The notes beneath the pieces are model-generated. The model did no database searches, had not been told where the DNA came from, and saw only the letters and a program-made list of their open reading frames with translations. Made by a program: the position numbers and the translations under genes. A DNA stretch of 64,000 bases from Pontitalea aquivivens. Its GTDB lineage: Bacteria > Pseudomonadota > Alphaproteobacteria > Rhodobacterales > Rhodobacteraceae. Below are positions 14,663-24,156 of the stretch, in pieces (the first letter of the stretch is position 1; each line of letters opens with the position of its first letter). Location: the NCBI RefSeq assembly GCF_046507575.1, contig NZ_JBKFEY010000015.1:6438-70437 (forward strand), read 5' to 3'.

Positions 14663-16462
14663 TCAGGAGACGATGCGCCGGTCAGTCTTCTTGATTGTGA
14701 TGGGCCTCCCGCCCACCGCCGCCGAGGCAGCGGCCGAGGCGTCGAAGCCTTGCAGGGCGCTACTCACGTCAAGGGCACTCTGCGCCGCGCTCTTCTCGGC
14801 CTCTTTCTGGGCCTCGGCCCGCTCGACCTCGCGATAGATCGCTTCAAGGTCGAATGTCGCGCCGGTATCATCCATCACAGCGGAACGCTTGTAACCGGCG
14901 ATAAACTCCTTGGTGACGAACCGCGCGGCCTGCCGCGACAGATCGTTGGCCGTGCGGCGCAGGAAGGGTGAATAGATAGGGGCACCAATCGCCTTCTCGG
15001 CGTTGTAGTGCTCCCACATGCCCATTGAATCGACCGTGCTGATCGGCTTGCCCAGATCGAGCAGGAACCGCCAGTGGTGGATCTCCACGAAGCGCATCCA
15101 ACGCCACACATTGGGCGTATAGACCCCCATCTGCCGGGTGCGCTCAACCAGCGTCCCCAGAAGTCCGAAGCTGTAGGCGTTGGACCTCACCAGCTGAGTG
15201 CATTCCTCGGATGCCCGGATCAACCGCTCGGTCACTTTGTCCAGATAGGCCCGTTCCGCGGCCGAGGCCGGGGGAGAGTCTTTCCAGATAAACCTGGCCT
15301 TCTCATCCTGCCCGACCGGCCAGCGTTTACGATCTTCGAGACGGTGCATCGTCAGCACGTCCCACATCAGATCACGCGCTTTCTTCACGGTCTTCATGGT
15401 GTCACCGCGCATCAGCTCCTTGCCGTCAACGGTCACGGTTTCGTGCAGATACTCGGCCAGCGTCACCAGATCGCGGGGCGATGCCTTATCCTTGCCCTTC
15501 TTCCCGGTCTTCTTGCTGGCTCGATCCTCAAGCCAAAGACTGTTCTCCGAGGCGCGATGCTTGTCATCGTCAAAGCCGAGGCGCAGCCTTCCGCCTTCCG
15601 CCTTCTTCATGGCGTTCAGCTCCAACCAGACTTCATCGGGAAACTTGTGCAGATCGAGGACGGCTCGCACATAGTCTTTTTCCTCGAAGAAGATCGAGTA
15701 ATGCACCCGCGCCAAGGCGGGGGCCATGACCAGAACCATGTGGAACGGAAGGGCGTTTACCGCACGGCGCACCGCGTCCAGATCATTCATGTTCTTGAGG
15801 TCAAGGAAGGGATTTCGCGGCCCAAAGGTGCCAGCGAAAAAGGACTGGATGCCGGTCTTATCGACTTCCAGAAACGGATAGGGCAACGCCTCGGGGAAAT
15901 CCGGGTTTGAATCGGGGCTTTTCCACTCGTCGGGAACCCCAATCCTCCGAATGAAACCGTGCTCTTGCAGGAAGGTCAGAGGGTGATACGGCAGTCGGCC
16001 ATCACCTTTGGCTGACGACAGCTTGTAGTCCTTATAATCAAGGACGAAACGCACGGCCGGTTTGAAGATCGCAAACTTGTGCAGGATCTCCATCATCGAC
16101 GGCGGCTTTTTGTGGGTGATAAAAGCGTCCAGGTGTTCGCTCGTCACCTTGTTGTGGGCAATGATGCCGATAGTCATGATGCCGACCCCGGCAAGCACAG
16201 CTGTGGGAATCGAACTTTTGACCAGCGAAGCCAGGCTGAACACGTCACGATCCGTCTCCGCGATGAACCGCCGCGCCTGCGGGAACAGGTCATCCCAGAA
16301 TGTGCCGAACTCGACCATGCGAACCGTCTTGTAGAGGTTCGCCACCAGATCGGGCTTGGCGATCCAGAAGGCCGCAAAGAGGATGCCCACGAAGAAAACC
16401 GCCATCGCGAGCATGATGCCAAGCGTCTGAAATTCCTGTTGCCGCTTGCTCTTTACTGCCAT
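14663..16462 (-). CDS. trbA: TrbA/DotM (IcmP)-like coupling-complex protein
   Basis: 599 residues. Two N-terminal membrane spans (about 12-34 and 84-102) and a large cytoplasmic part. Residues about 430-500, FGLLGTLVERTRQMG, then WRWMRFVEIHHWRFLLDLG and MWEHYNAEKAIGAPI, follow the pattern of DotM/IcmP and IncI TrbA. DotM binds the coupling ATPase DotL at the inner membrane. Here the DotL-like protein is encoded far away at 51811-54261 on the other strand. The region about 290-330 is lysine-rich. Confidence 0.8.
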   Translation of the reverse strand: MAVKSKRQQEFQTLGIMLAMAVFFVGILFAAFWIAKPDLVANLYKTVRMVEFGTFWDDLFPQARRFIAETDRDVFSLASLVKSSIPTAVLAGVGIMTIGIIAHNKVTSEHLDAFITHKKPPSMMEILHKFAIFKPAVRFVLDYKDYKLSSAKGDGRLPYHPLTFLQEHGFIRRIGVPDEWKSPDSNPDFPEALPYPFLEVDKTGIQSFFAGTFGPRNPFLDLKNMNDLDAVRRAVNALPFHMVLVMAPALARVHYSIFFEEKDYVRAVLDLHKFPDEVWLELNAMKKAEGGRLRLGFDDDKHRASENSLWLEDRASKKTGKKGKDKASPRDLVTLAEYLHETVTVDGKELMRGDTMKTVKKARDLMWDVLTMHRLEDRKRWPVGQDEKARFIWKDSPPASAAERAYLDKVTERLIRASEECTQLVRSNAYSFGLLGTLVERTRQMGVYTPNVWRWMRFVEIHHWRFLLDLGKPISTVDSMGMWEHYNAEKAIGAPIYSPFLRRTANDLSRQAARFVTKEFIAGYKRSAVMDDTGATFDLEAIYREVERAEAQKEAEKSAAQSALDVSSALQGFDASAAASAAVGGRPITIKKTDRRIVS

Positions 16463-16468
16463 TCTCGA

Positions 16469-17050
16469 TCACTCCGCGAAAAAGGAACTCACGCGAATAT
16501 CGAAAAGGCCATGCGGATCATCGTAATCCAGCAGAACCTTTGCGATCCCCGAGCGCACCAAGGCATTGGTGAACTGTTCCTGGTAAGATTTCGGGACACC
16601 ACCCTCATGGTAGGCCCATCGAAGCAGCAACGCTGGGGTGCGATTGCGCTCCCGGAAATTGGTATCAGACATGAGCGCTTCCAGCGCCGTAGGGCCAAGG
16701 CTCTTGTGGCGAGCCACATCCCAGATCAGCGCAAGAAGATCTTCATTCCTTCTCGGCTCCCGTTCCACCTCTTCTTTTTTGGGGCCGGGCCGAACGTAGT
16801 CATTGACCGCTGATCCATCGATCAGCCGAAGCTCACCGCTCTCGATCAGCTTTTCAAAGCGTTCGCGCTGGGCGGCAGGCACTCCCTGACGCACACCACC
16901 CACCCACGGCCAGATAGACGTTGGGCGACGTTCAAAAAGCGCTGCAAATTCGGCCCGCGCCTTCTTGGTGTCACCAAAGTTGTGTCGGATCAGGGCAAGA
17001 ACATTCTCGCCATAAACCTCGGTGTCTTCTTCTTTGCTCAAGTCTATCAC
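16469..17050 (-). CDS. Hypothetical protein of the transfer block
   Basis: 193 residues, soluble and charged, not recognised. The GTG at 17050 is directly against its possible AGAAGG signal; the TTG at 17041 is better spaced and may be the true start. It sits 6 bp before the DotM-like gene. A 10-bp inverted repeat (17093-17123) separates it from the pilin-like gene. Confidence 0.65.
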   Translation of the reverse strand: MIDLSKEEDTEVYGENVLALIRHNFGDTKKARAEFAALFERRPTSIWPWVGGVRQGVPAAQRERFEKLIESGELRLIDGSAVNDYVRPGPKKEEVEREPRRNEDLLALIWDVARHKSLGPTALEALMSDTNFRERNRTPALLLRWAYHEGGVPKSYQEQFTNALVRSGIAKVLLDYDDPHGLFDIRVSSFFAE

Positions 17051-17092
17051 CCTTCTGATTACGATGGACTTTACCCATCGTCTTTCGGTTTA

Positions 17093-17123
17093 CGGCGAAC
17101 GTAGCACAAAGCCACGTTCGCCG
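17093..17123. terminator. Hairpin after the pilin-like gene
   Basis: CGGCGAACGT at 17093-17102 and its exact complement ACGTTCGCCG at 17114-17123 enclose 11 bases. It follows the stop of the pilin-like gene on the minus strand. No T-run follows, so it may protect or attenuate the transcript rather than end it. Confidence 0.45.
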
Positions 17124-17135
17124 CAGCCAGCGGGA

Positions 17136-17540
17136 TCAGGTCTTGGTGCCGACGACATATTCCACGAAGACGAAGGTCAGAACGGAGAATACGCAGGTGC
17201 AGCCCCCGATGGCGATGGTCGCCAGGGCCATACCCTTGCCGGTGCGGCCGCTTTCGTCCTGGTTGGCCTTGTGCAGCAGGTAGAAGCCGAAGAGCGCGAT
17301 CAGAAGGCCGATGGGCGCGGCCCAGACGATGGCCACGTCAGCGATCTTCTCCGCACCCGACTTGGCCGAGTCCACGTCCAGCGTGGTGTTCTGCGCCGCG
17401 ACACGGGCATCCTCGACCTGCTGGATCGGGTTCAGCACGTCAGCAGTCTGCGCCATGGCCTGCTTGCCCGCCATCAGGGCGGTCGTGGCATAAACTGCCA
17501 CAGCGAGCGGCGCGTCTTTGATCTTGTTCCAGATTTTCAT
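17136..17540 (-). CDS. Pilin-like or TraQ/TraR/DotE-type small membrane protein
   Basis: 134 residues from MKIWNKIK. A signal-like segment (about 13-31, ending AMAQ) is followed by a polar region and two spans (about 70-92 and 101-124) joined by a charged loop. This is the layout of the small two-span proteins of IncI and Dot/Icm systems (TraQ, TraR, DotE, IcmD), possibly the pilus subunit. It lies directly after the DotO-like gene. Assignment to one particular subunit is not possible by eye. Confidence 0.65.
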   Translation of the reverse strand: MKIWNKIKDAPLAVAVYATTALMAGKQAMAQTADVLNPIQQVEDARVAAQNTTLDVDSAKSGAEKIADVAIVWAAPIGLLIALFGFYLLHKANQDESGRTGKGMALATIAIGGCTCVFSVLTFVFVEYVVGTKT

Positions 17541-17566
17541 TTTATCACCTTCCACGTTGCCGGAGC

Positions 17567-20527
17567 TTATGCCGGGATGACCTCGACAAAATCCTGGATC
17601 AGCGCAGAGGCTATATCGGCGTAAATGCCGCTATCCTCGTCGCCGCCAGTCCTGTCGATTTTCCATTGCTCGACGTAATCCACCGCCGTCCCCCTGGGGA
17701 AACGCGCCACGAGCAGTTTCAGCGCGCGCTCCAGGCCCAGCTTGTTGACCAGAGCCTTCCGAAGAAGGCGGTTCTGGGTGGTCGTATCCAGCGCCCACAG
17801 CAGCGTGGGCGCCAGATGGTTGTAGATGCGAAGCCAGTGGTAGTTGGTCTTGAGCTTCGCACCGATCACGAAAGCCGCGCCCATATTGGGGCGAGGCCCG
17901 TGAAGCTCTTGCAGCTGCTCAACCACGGCTTCCGAAAAGCCGAATTGATGCTGCAACTTCCTCCTGGTCGCGTTGTCCGTCGCGTCCAGCAGAACGATGG
18001 TCGATGCCAGTTCCTTGAAGGATTCAAAGTCATCGATCTTTTGCGAGGCCAGCATGATTTCCAGCCCCCACTTCCGGCCCTCACGCGCCATCACTTCAAC
18101 CGCACTGACGATTGAAGGGGTGGAGCCGGTCTTGTGGAATTCATCCATGCAGAAGCGCTTTGGCGTCTCCGCAATGTCCTGAAAGCGCTTGCGCCAGTAG
18201 GTCTGATAGCGATCCCGCAGCTCGCCTTCGGGGAAAGACATTGCCGGAATGTCTTCCTCATTGCCGCTGATCTGGCGCAGGAAGAGCTGCGCCGCGATCA
18301 TATACATGAGGGCGTTGTTGCGAGACACGCCGCGATCCTTGGACGATCCGCCCACTACAACATCGTTCAAGTCGATGGAGCAGATGCGAGCCTCGCCAAT
18401 GTCCAGCGTCGTCGGGCGGGAGAAGATCGGGAACTGTTCGATAGCCCCGAGCAGGCGCAGGTTCGCGTCCTTGCAGAACTGCTCTCCATAGTCCTGGCGG
18501 AAGTCCTGTTGCGTGATGATCCTCGCCATGTCTTCCAGCAGCGGCGAAGCATAGCGCTGTGCGACCATGGCCTCACGGAACAGACCACGCGCGGCGAGAA
18601 GATCCACGATCTGCCACCAGCGCGTGGTCTCGCGCAGCGCGATGCCGAGATTTTCACAGAGCGCATCGATCTCCGGGCACATGCCCTCCTGCCAGCGCTT
18701 GGGCTGGCTGGAAATCTCAAGGTCCGAAAGCTGCGCGTAGAGCTGCTTGACGGCCGAGGCCACGAAGTCAGGGTTCGTGCGGCCGTTTTCGTCGCCAAGG
18801 ATTTCGGTCGTGAACGCCTCGACAAATTGGCGCTCCCGGTCAGTAGGTTTGCGATTGCCCAATCCCAGCTCGAACGGATTGATGCAGGTCGTGCTGTCGT
18901 GCCGGTCGTTCTTGAGGCGAACGAGCAGCATCTGATGACGCATGTTGTCGGGAGCCATCGCCTTCACCAGCTCGATGAAACCCGAAGACGATGGGCCAAT
19001 ATCGACCACGCCGATGAAGGGCAGCTGCCCGCCTGGCGTGAACACCGCAAATTCAGCGTTGGTGCGGTTGAGGAACACCGACTTACCCGAGCCGGGCGGC
19101 GCGGAGATCAGCGTCAGCCAAAAATTCTGATCGGGCGAGTGCGCTTGCAGAGGGACAGGTTTCCCCTCCGGCGAGATCATCACCGATTGCCCCTTGCTGA
19201 AGAATGGAGCCGTCCGGTGGAAAGGAAACGACAACGCCATTTCCGTGACCGGCGCAACCGCACTGCGGGCAATCATCGCCCGCCGCGTCATGCCTGCACA
19301 GGTTTCCGCCAGCGCCCGCATCGGATCAACCGACACTTCGACCACAGTGGGGCTGTTCCAGCTCTCAAGAGCGCGAACAAGCCGAGCACGGCGCTGGGCC
19401 AGAACCTCGCGCCCCTCATGCGGCTCGATCCATGTCACGGCCATCATCCGGGCACCGACAAAGGTTTCCTTGTCAGCCTGCGCGAGCGCCTTCACCTCCA
19501 TGTTCGCAAGCCGCTTCTGTTCATTCATCGGGGAGAGGAATGAGATCATGGTGTTGAAAATGTCCTGGACGGCCGAAATCTGGACGCCCCCCGCCAGATG
19601 GAGCGCGTAGCGCCAGGGAATATCCGCCTCGCCATGCCCATCGTATCGCTCAAGCCGCTTCGACAGCTGGTGGAAGAGCGGCATCTCGCGCGGGAATATC
19701 GAGGCATACACAACAGCATATGTGCGCCCCCCGAACTCGACCGACCGCATGTCAGAGGACGCCTTGCTCGCACTGGTCATGATCTGTTGCGCCAGAGGCG
19801 GCGCGAACAGACCCGACAGGTCTTTGGTCGCGTATTCCTTCAACTCGAAGAAATTGCGCTCGAAAGTGGTCTGGGGTGTCCAATCTTCCGAGGTTTCGTG
19901 AAACAGCGCGGCACGGCGCACAGCCGCCAGATCACGGCGAACGCCTTCCTTGGTCTCCCCAAGAATCTCGCATTTCAGCTGCGCAGAGCGCAGAGCATCG
20001 AGAACGCCGTTGACGAAGCCCATATGCGGGCCTTCCAGGTTGCGAACGGCCACAAGCGGGTCCATCGCATTCTTGGCGTTGATGCGGCCCCAGCTCGCCC
20101 GGTTCGCCGCGAATTCCTTGTTGGTTTCTTCCGCGTATCCAGCGCCGATGCCAGTCCAGCAGGCGACCAGGATTTCCTCGTAAACAACGCGCTCCTGAAG
20201 AACCCCAAGGGTTTCTTCGATCAAGACACTCGCATTGAGCCGCTTCGCCTGCGCATCGCGCTCGCGTTCACGGCGCATGGCTTCGATGTAGTCAGCATTG
20301 TTCTGCGAGCGCTCGAAGGTGATGCTGATCGAGTGGTTGGGTCCGCGCAACAGCGCCCCGATAGCCTGTGCAGCTATCGCAATTCGCTGCTGATATTCGC
20401 TCTCGGTCGCAAGGCTGTCGCAACCTTGGACGCGAATAACCGAGCAGTTTCCGTGATCGTGCGCGGTGAAATACGGCTTGCCACGCTCAAAGCCGTGCAG
20501 ATCGCAGTATTCGTCGGAAAATGCCAT
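17567..20527 (-). CDS. traU: TraU/DotO (IcmB)-like transfer ATPase
   Basis: 986 residues, close to the size of IncI TraU and DotO. Walker A is APPGSGKSVFLN near residue 480 and Walker B is FCMDEFHK near 794, with a VirB4-like C-terminal ATPase domain. The N-terminal half is the VirB4-like partner domain (contacts such as VEVSVDPMRALAE). It powers assembly or substrate passage at the cytoplasmic face. Its start overlaps the preceding stop (TGATG). Confidence 0.92.
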   Translation of the reverse strand: MAFSDEYCDLHGFERGKPYFTAHDHGNCSVIRVQGCDSLATESEYQQRIAIAAQAIGALLRGPNHSISITFERSQNNADYIEAMRRERERDAQAKRLNASVLIEETLGVLQERVVYEEILVACWTGIGAGYAEETNKEFAANRASWGRINAKNAMDPLVAVRNLEGPHMGFVNGVLDALRSAQLKCEILGETKEGVRRDLAAVRRAALFHETSEDWTPQTTFERNFFELKEYATKDLSGLFAPPLAQQIMTSASKASSDMRSVEFGGRTYAVVYASIFPREMPLFHQLSKRLERYDGHGEADIPWRYALHLAGGVQISAVQDIFNTMISFLSPMNEQKRLANMEVKALAQADKETFVGARMMAVTWIEPHEGREVLAQRRARLVRALESWNSPTVVEVSVDPMRALAETCAGMTRRAMIARSAVAPVTEMALSFPFHRTAPFFSKGQSVMISPEGKPVPLQAHSPDQNFWLTLISAPPGSGKSVFLNRTNAEFAVFTPGGQLPFIGVVDIGPSSSGFIELVKAMAPDNMRHQMLLVRLKNDRHDSTTCINPFELGLGNRKPTDRERQFVEAFTTEILGDENGRTNPDFVASAVKQLYAQLSDLEISSQPKRWQEGMCPEIDALCENLGIALRETTRWWQIVDLLAARGLFREAMVAQRYASPLLEDMARIITQQDFRQDYGEQFCKDANLRLLGAIEQFPIFSRPTTLDIGEARICSIDLNDVVVGGSSKDRGVSRNNALMYMIAAQLFLRQISGNEEDIPAMSFPEGELRDRYQTYWRKRFQDIAETPKRFCMDEFHKTGSTPSIVSAVEVMAREGRKWGLEIMLASQKIDDFESFKELASTIVLLDATDNATRRKLQHQFGFSEAVVEQLQELHGPRPNMGAAFVIGAKLKTNYHWLRIYNHLAPTLLWALDTTTQNRLLRKALVNKLGLERALKLLVARFPRGTAVDYVEQWKIDRTGGDEDSGIYADIASALIQDFVEVIPA

Positions 20528-20853
20528 CAGTGCCCCCCCTGGTCATCGACCAGCAAAATGTCCGGCAGTGTGTCGAAGGTCTTGGGATGGATCTGTTCCA
20601 GCTCTGCCGCCGAACAGCGAAGAACCCGGATCAGGGCGGTGCGCCCCACATCCGCCCGGCGTTCCAGCTCTGTCTCGATCCGGCGAACCACATCATCAGA
20701 CAGGTTTCGGTGCTCCTGCTCTCCGCGCTCGATGCTGCGCCAGAACAGGTGCATCTTGCGGATCGCCGCCTTCGATGCAGCGCGATCCTCGGCCGTCATG
20801 AACTCGGCATCCCCGGCGACAACCGGCCCGGTGTAGTAATAACGCCGGGTCAT
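20527..20853 (-). CDS. Hypothetical protein before the DotO-like ATPase
   Basis: 108 residues, basic and helical, no membrane span. Starts with an ATGA overlap with the preceding gene and its stop overlaps the ATPase start, so the three genes are translated together. By position it could correspond to IncI TraT or TraS, but sequence similarity is not visible to me. Confidence 0.65.
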   Translation of the reverse strand: MTRRYYYTGPVVAGDAEFMTAEDRAASKAAIRKMHLFWRSIERGEQEHRNLSDDVVRRIETELERRADVGRTALIRVLRCSAAELEQIHPKTFDTLPDILLVDDQGGH

Positions 20854-21134
20854 GGCGCACCCATCGGGGACCACAGCAACGAAGCAAGCCCGTAGACCAC
20901 GCCCGACACCGAAATCAGACCCGCGATCATCACAGCCAGGATGTGCCCGACCGGGAACCCTGCACCTGCCGGATCGCCTCCGCGCTCCCGCACATGCCGG
21001 AACATATTGATGAACGACACGAGCGAGAGAACCAGCCCGAAGACCGATGCGCCGAGAACGAGGACGCTGAAACTCAATCCGGCCCAGCTTGTCCAGCTCT
21101 GGAACACAGTGCCAAGATGCCTATCGTCTTCCAT
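20850..21134 (-). CDS. Two-span inner membrane protein (DotE/TraQ-like candidate)
   Basis: 94 residues with spans at about 17-42 and 62-88 separated by a polar loop with a glycine-proline stretch. Size and layout fit the small membrane proteins that lie between DotG and DotO in IncI and Dot/Icm loci. Directly follows the DotG-like gene after 9 bp. Confidence 0.6.
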   Translation of the reverse strand: MEDDRHLGTVFQSWTSWAGLSFSVLVLGASVFGLVLSLVSFINMFRHVRERGGDPAGAGFPVGHILAVMIAGLISVSGVVYGLASLLWSPMGAP

Positions 21135-21143
21135 GTCAGCTCC

Positions 21144-22751
21144 TTACTGGACCTGCGCGAAGGGCAAGCCTTCGAGGAAGACGATGGAGAAGCCGAACCC
21201 TGCGGGGGCGGTGACGGTGGGCTTTCGGTTGAACCCGCGAGCGGCGTTAGAAGCCATCGCGTCCCCGATGGGCCGCATTGCTCCCATGCCGATCACGGCC
21301 CAATCGTCATCCGTGAACTTATCATGCGAGCTGTCGGTCGTGCTGCCGTCACCGATGATGATGACGTTTCCATCGTTTCCGCCAAAGCGATTATCGACAA
21401 CGCGCTGTCCAACCTCGCCCACACCCTGAATCAAGCCAGACACCAGCAAAGACGAATAGCGGGACAGCGTGTGCTTGTTGACGTCCTTGAAGACCCCGAC
21501 GCGCAGCTGATCGGCGCTGATCCCCATGGCCGTGATGGGGATCACCCGTCCGTCCTGGAGAATGAGGCGGTCGAACTCCATCACCGCGCTTTCGTTGGAA
21601 AGACGCAGGGTGCCCTGCACACGCGCACCATTCAGATATGCCGAGCTTGCGGGACCATAATCATGCAGTTGCGCAAACACCGGCAGCTGGGCAGCGTCGT
21701 CGCTGTTGAACCCATACATGAGCGTGGCATAGCGCTGATCGCCCGGCAGCAGCAGCGTCCCCACATCGAAGCTCTGCCCATTCCGCGCCGTATCGTAGAT
21801 GCGGGAATTGTTGTCGATGGCGACCTGGGCGATCTGGTAGGGCTTGCGCCAGTCATAGTCTGCATCGTGTTCGCTCGTGACCGCCGCGAAGCGGTCATAG
21901 CCGAGCGCTGCATCCAGCAGCGAGCCTTCGATATAGGATGACGGCGTGTTCGGATCGATGGTGCGCAAGACACCGTTGCCTGTGGCTGGCGCTCTCGCAT
22001 CGCTGCGGGTCGTTTCCGGCAGTGTCATGATTGGCGCACGGGATGCGCCATTGCCCGTTGCGGGCGCTGCCGGTGCCATCGACGGCGCAGCATCGGGCAG
22101 GCGCGTCACCGGAAGCCCTCCGGTGCTTCCACCGTCCCGACCTTCTTGGAACTCCATGATGGTCATAGGAACGCGCCCGTTCCCGCCATCATGGTTATAG
22201 CTGTTGATGGTGATGCCCTGCTGGCGGCTCCCGCTCAACAAAGCCCGGCGAAGCAAGTTGTCCGTGAGTGGATCGCCGCCTGTCGCGCCCGTTACCGGCG
22301 CAGCTTCTGTTCCTGCCGCTTCCGGCACTTTGTATTCGATCTCCGGTGCCCGGACCGGCTCAATTGCGGTTTCAGCCAGCGCCTCGGGAACGGGCGCTGC
22401 ATCTTTGACCAAGGCCCCGGCCATTGGATCATGCTGATCCCCCGAACTGCCCTCCATCTGGATGACTGGCGGTGCGGTATAGCTCTGCAAGGTGCCACCG
22501 CTGTCCTTGATCGCCTCATCAGCAATATTGCGGTTGCTCGTCGCCCGACGAGCCGCTTCATCTTCGTCTGAAATGACCTGGAAGGGATCGGCGTTCGATT
22601 CCGGCAGTTGACGCGGCAAGGTCTGCTGGCTGACGCCGCCGCCGAAGTTTTCCGCGTCCGTGTTCGATGCCGCGATATTCATCACGACGATTGCGCCGAA
22701 AGCCGCGACGACACCGCCCGAAATGAGCAGAATGGTTTTCATGTTCGCCAT
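21144..22751 (-). CDS. traO: TraO/DotG (IcmE)-like core-complex protein
   Basis: 535 residues. One N-terminal membrane span (about 5-27), a long Pro/Ala/Thr-rich linker (about 60-270) and a C-terminal VirB10-like domain: LLPGDQRYATLMYG, ARVQGTLRLSNESAVMEFDRL, GRVIPITAMGIS. DotG spans both membranes and forms the central channel. Legionella DotG has a long pentapeptide-like repeat domain; none is present here, so this is the compact plasmid form. Start at 22751 with GGAGG upstream. Confidence 0.92.
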   Translation of the reverse strand: MANMKTILLISGGVVAAFGAIVVMNIAASNTDAENFGGGVSQQTLPRQLPESNADPFQVISDEDEAARRATSNRNIADEAIKDSGGTLQSYTAPPVIQMEGSSGDQHDPMAGALVKDAAPVPEALAETAIEPVRAPEIEYKVPEAAGTEAAPVTGATGGDPLTDNLLRRALLSGSRQQGITINSYNHDGGNGRVPMTIMEFQEGRDGGSTGGLPVTRLPDAAPSMAPAAPATGNGASRAPIMTLPETTRSDARAPATGNGVLRTIDPNTPSSYIEGSLLDAALGYDRFAAVTSEHDADYDWRKPYQIAQVAIDNNSRIYDTARNGQSFDVGTLLLPGDQRYATLMYGFNSDDAAQLPVFAQLHDYGPASSAYLNGARVQGTLRLSNESAVMEFDRLILQDGRVIPITAMGISADQLRVGVFKDVNKHTLSRYSSLLVSGLIQGVGEVGQRVVDNRFGGNDGNVIIIGDGSTTDSSHDKFTDDDWAVIGMGAMRPIGDAMASNAARGFNRKPTVTAPAGFGFSIVFLEGLPFAQVQ

Positions 22752-22766
22752 GGGATCAACCTCCGA

Positions 22767-24155
22767 TCAGTAATCGGCGGTCAGGGAAAACTCCCGACCA
22801 CTCTGTGCATCCGCCACGATCAGGCTGTTAACGGGCTGGTTGTAGCGCCAGACATTCACTCCCCCGGAACTGCTGGACGCCGAGGCATCAGCAGTGGGGT
22901 TCACGGGGCGGTAGCGGCCACGCACATAGAGCTGGCCGTTGTAGATGTAGCCCTCGATATTCGGTGCGCCGAGCATCTGGACAAAACGAGCGCCACGCGG
23001 CGGGGTGCCATTGGCGAAATCGGTCAGAAACCGATCCGGCTGGAAGCCAGTGCGGTCCACATTGTTCCCCGCCAGAGCCGAGGACGCGGCAGTAGCATTT
23101 GCCACAGCCGTGGGGCTGCGCCCCGGAACCGTGACCGTCAGCGTCACATCGCGCTTTGCGGCGCTCTGATCCGTCCCAGGCGAAACCAGCAGAAGGCCGA
23201 GGGCAGCAGGAGCGCCTTGCAGCTTCACCGACATATTCGAGCTGCGGTCGCGGCAAAGCGACAGGTAGAGCATGTTGCCAGTGCCCTTTCCGGTCGTTCC
23301 GCCGTTCTGATCTTCGGCGGCACAGGCCGAGCCTCCAACCGACACCATGGACGCCTGATAAACGACCTCTTCAATCGGCCACGGATTGCCCGATCCGTCG
23401 ATGAAGGCCACATCGGTAATGACGCCGAGGCCCGGATAGATCGGGGTGACGCCGCTTGTCGAGCGATCCACCGGATTGATCGTGAGGCGGCGCGAGGCGA
23501 ATTCGGGCAAGGCATTCGTGACGCCATCGTTGACCTCGACCGTCACCATGGCATCGACCTGCGGCCGTTCCTCGGCCGACCCGGCCGATGCGGAGAAAAT
23601 CACCGGCTGCGCGGCACCGCTCACTGTGACGTTGATCGTGCCGTTCGCCCAGAACTGGCAGGGGTAGATGTTGAGCGTATTGCCGTTACCTCCGGCCTCT
23701 CGTCCCTGACCACCACCCTGCCCGCCGCCGCCAGGCTGCGGGCAACCATTGCCGTTGACGGAAAAGACGTTCGGATCGTGAACGACAGAAACAATCGGCA
23801 ACGGCCGGAAATCCTCGTCCACGAAATTGACCGCCGTGATAACGCCCTGCCCGAGGCGCAGCGGTTGCGGCCCCGTGGGGGTCGCGTTCGAGCGCACCCG
23901 CACCGCCCGCATTTGCAGATCAGGCTGGCTGGCATAGGAATAGCCGGAACGCGACTGATCGCGCTGGGCGTCCAGCGTTCGGTCGTTCAGCTCCTTCAAC
24001 CGCGCCGCCAGCTCTTCGGGCGGCAAGCCCTGATTGGCAGCGAGGAAGGTTTGCAGCTCTTCGGCCGAAAGATTCAGATCCTGTGCGACGGCAGGCGCAG
24101 CCCCGAGCAGGGCAACAGCAATCGCAATGGCAGACACATATTGTTTGACCATCAT
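22767..24155 (-). CDS. traN: TraN/DotH (IcmK)-like outer-membrane core protein
   Basis: 462 residues. A signal peptide ends at PAVAQ (about 24). Position between DotI and DotG, length and the repeated beta-rich blocks (LGQGVITAVNFVDEDFRPLPI and PGLGVITDVAFIDGSGNPWPI, about 100 and 245) fit DotH/TraN, whose C-terminal domain forms the outer-membrane ring. There is a glycine/glutamine-rich insertion near 140-155. Cysteines around 138 and 165 and around 275 and 300 could be paired by the DsbC-like protein encoded just upstream. Confidence 0.88.
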   Translation of the reverse strand: MMVKQYVSAIAIAVALLGAAPAVAQDLNLSAEELQTFLAANQGLPPEELAARLKELNDRTLDAQRDQSRSGYSYASQPDLQMRAVRVRSNATPTGPQPLRLGQGVITAVNFVDEDFRPLPIVSVVHDPNVFSVNGNGCPQPGGGGQGGGQGREAGGNGNTLNIYPCQFWANGTINVTVSGAAQPVIFSASAGSAEERPQVDAMVTVEVNDGVTNALPEFASRRLTINPVDRSTSGVTPIYPGLGVITDVAFIDGSGNPWPIEEVVYQASMVSVGGSACAAEDQNGGTTGKGTGNMLYLSLCRDRSSNMSVKLQGAPAALGLLLVSPGTDQSAAKRDVTLTVTVPGRSPTAVANATAASSALAGNNVDRTGFQPDRFLTDFANGTPPRGARFVQMLGAPNIEGYIYNGQLYVRGRYRPVNPTADASASSSSGGVNVWRYNQPVNSLIVADAQSGREFSLTADY

Positions 24156-24156
24156 G

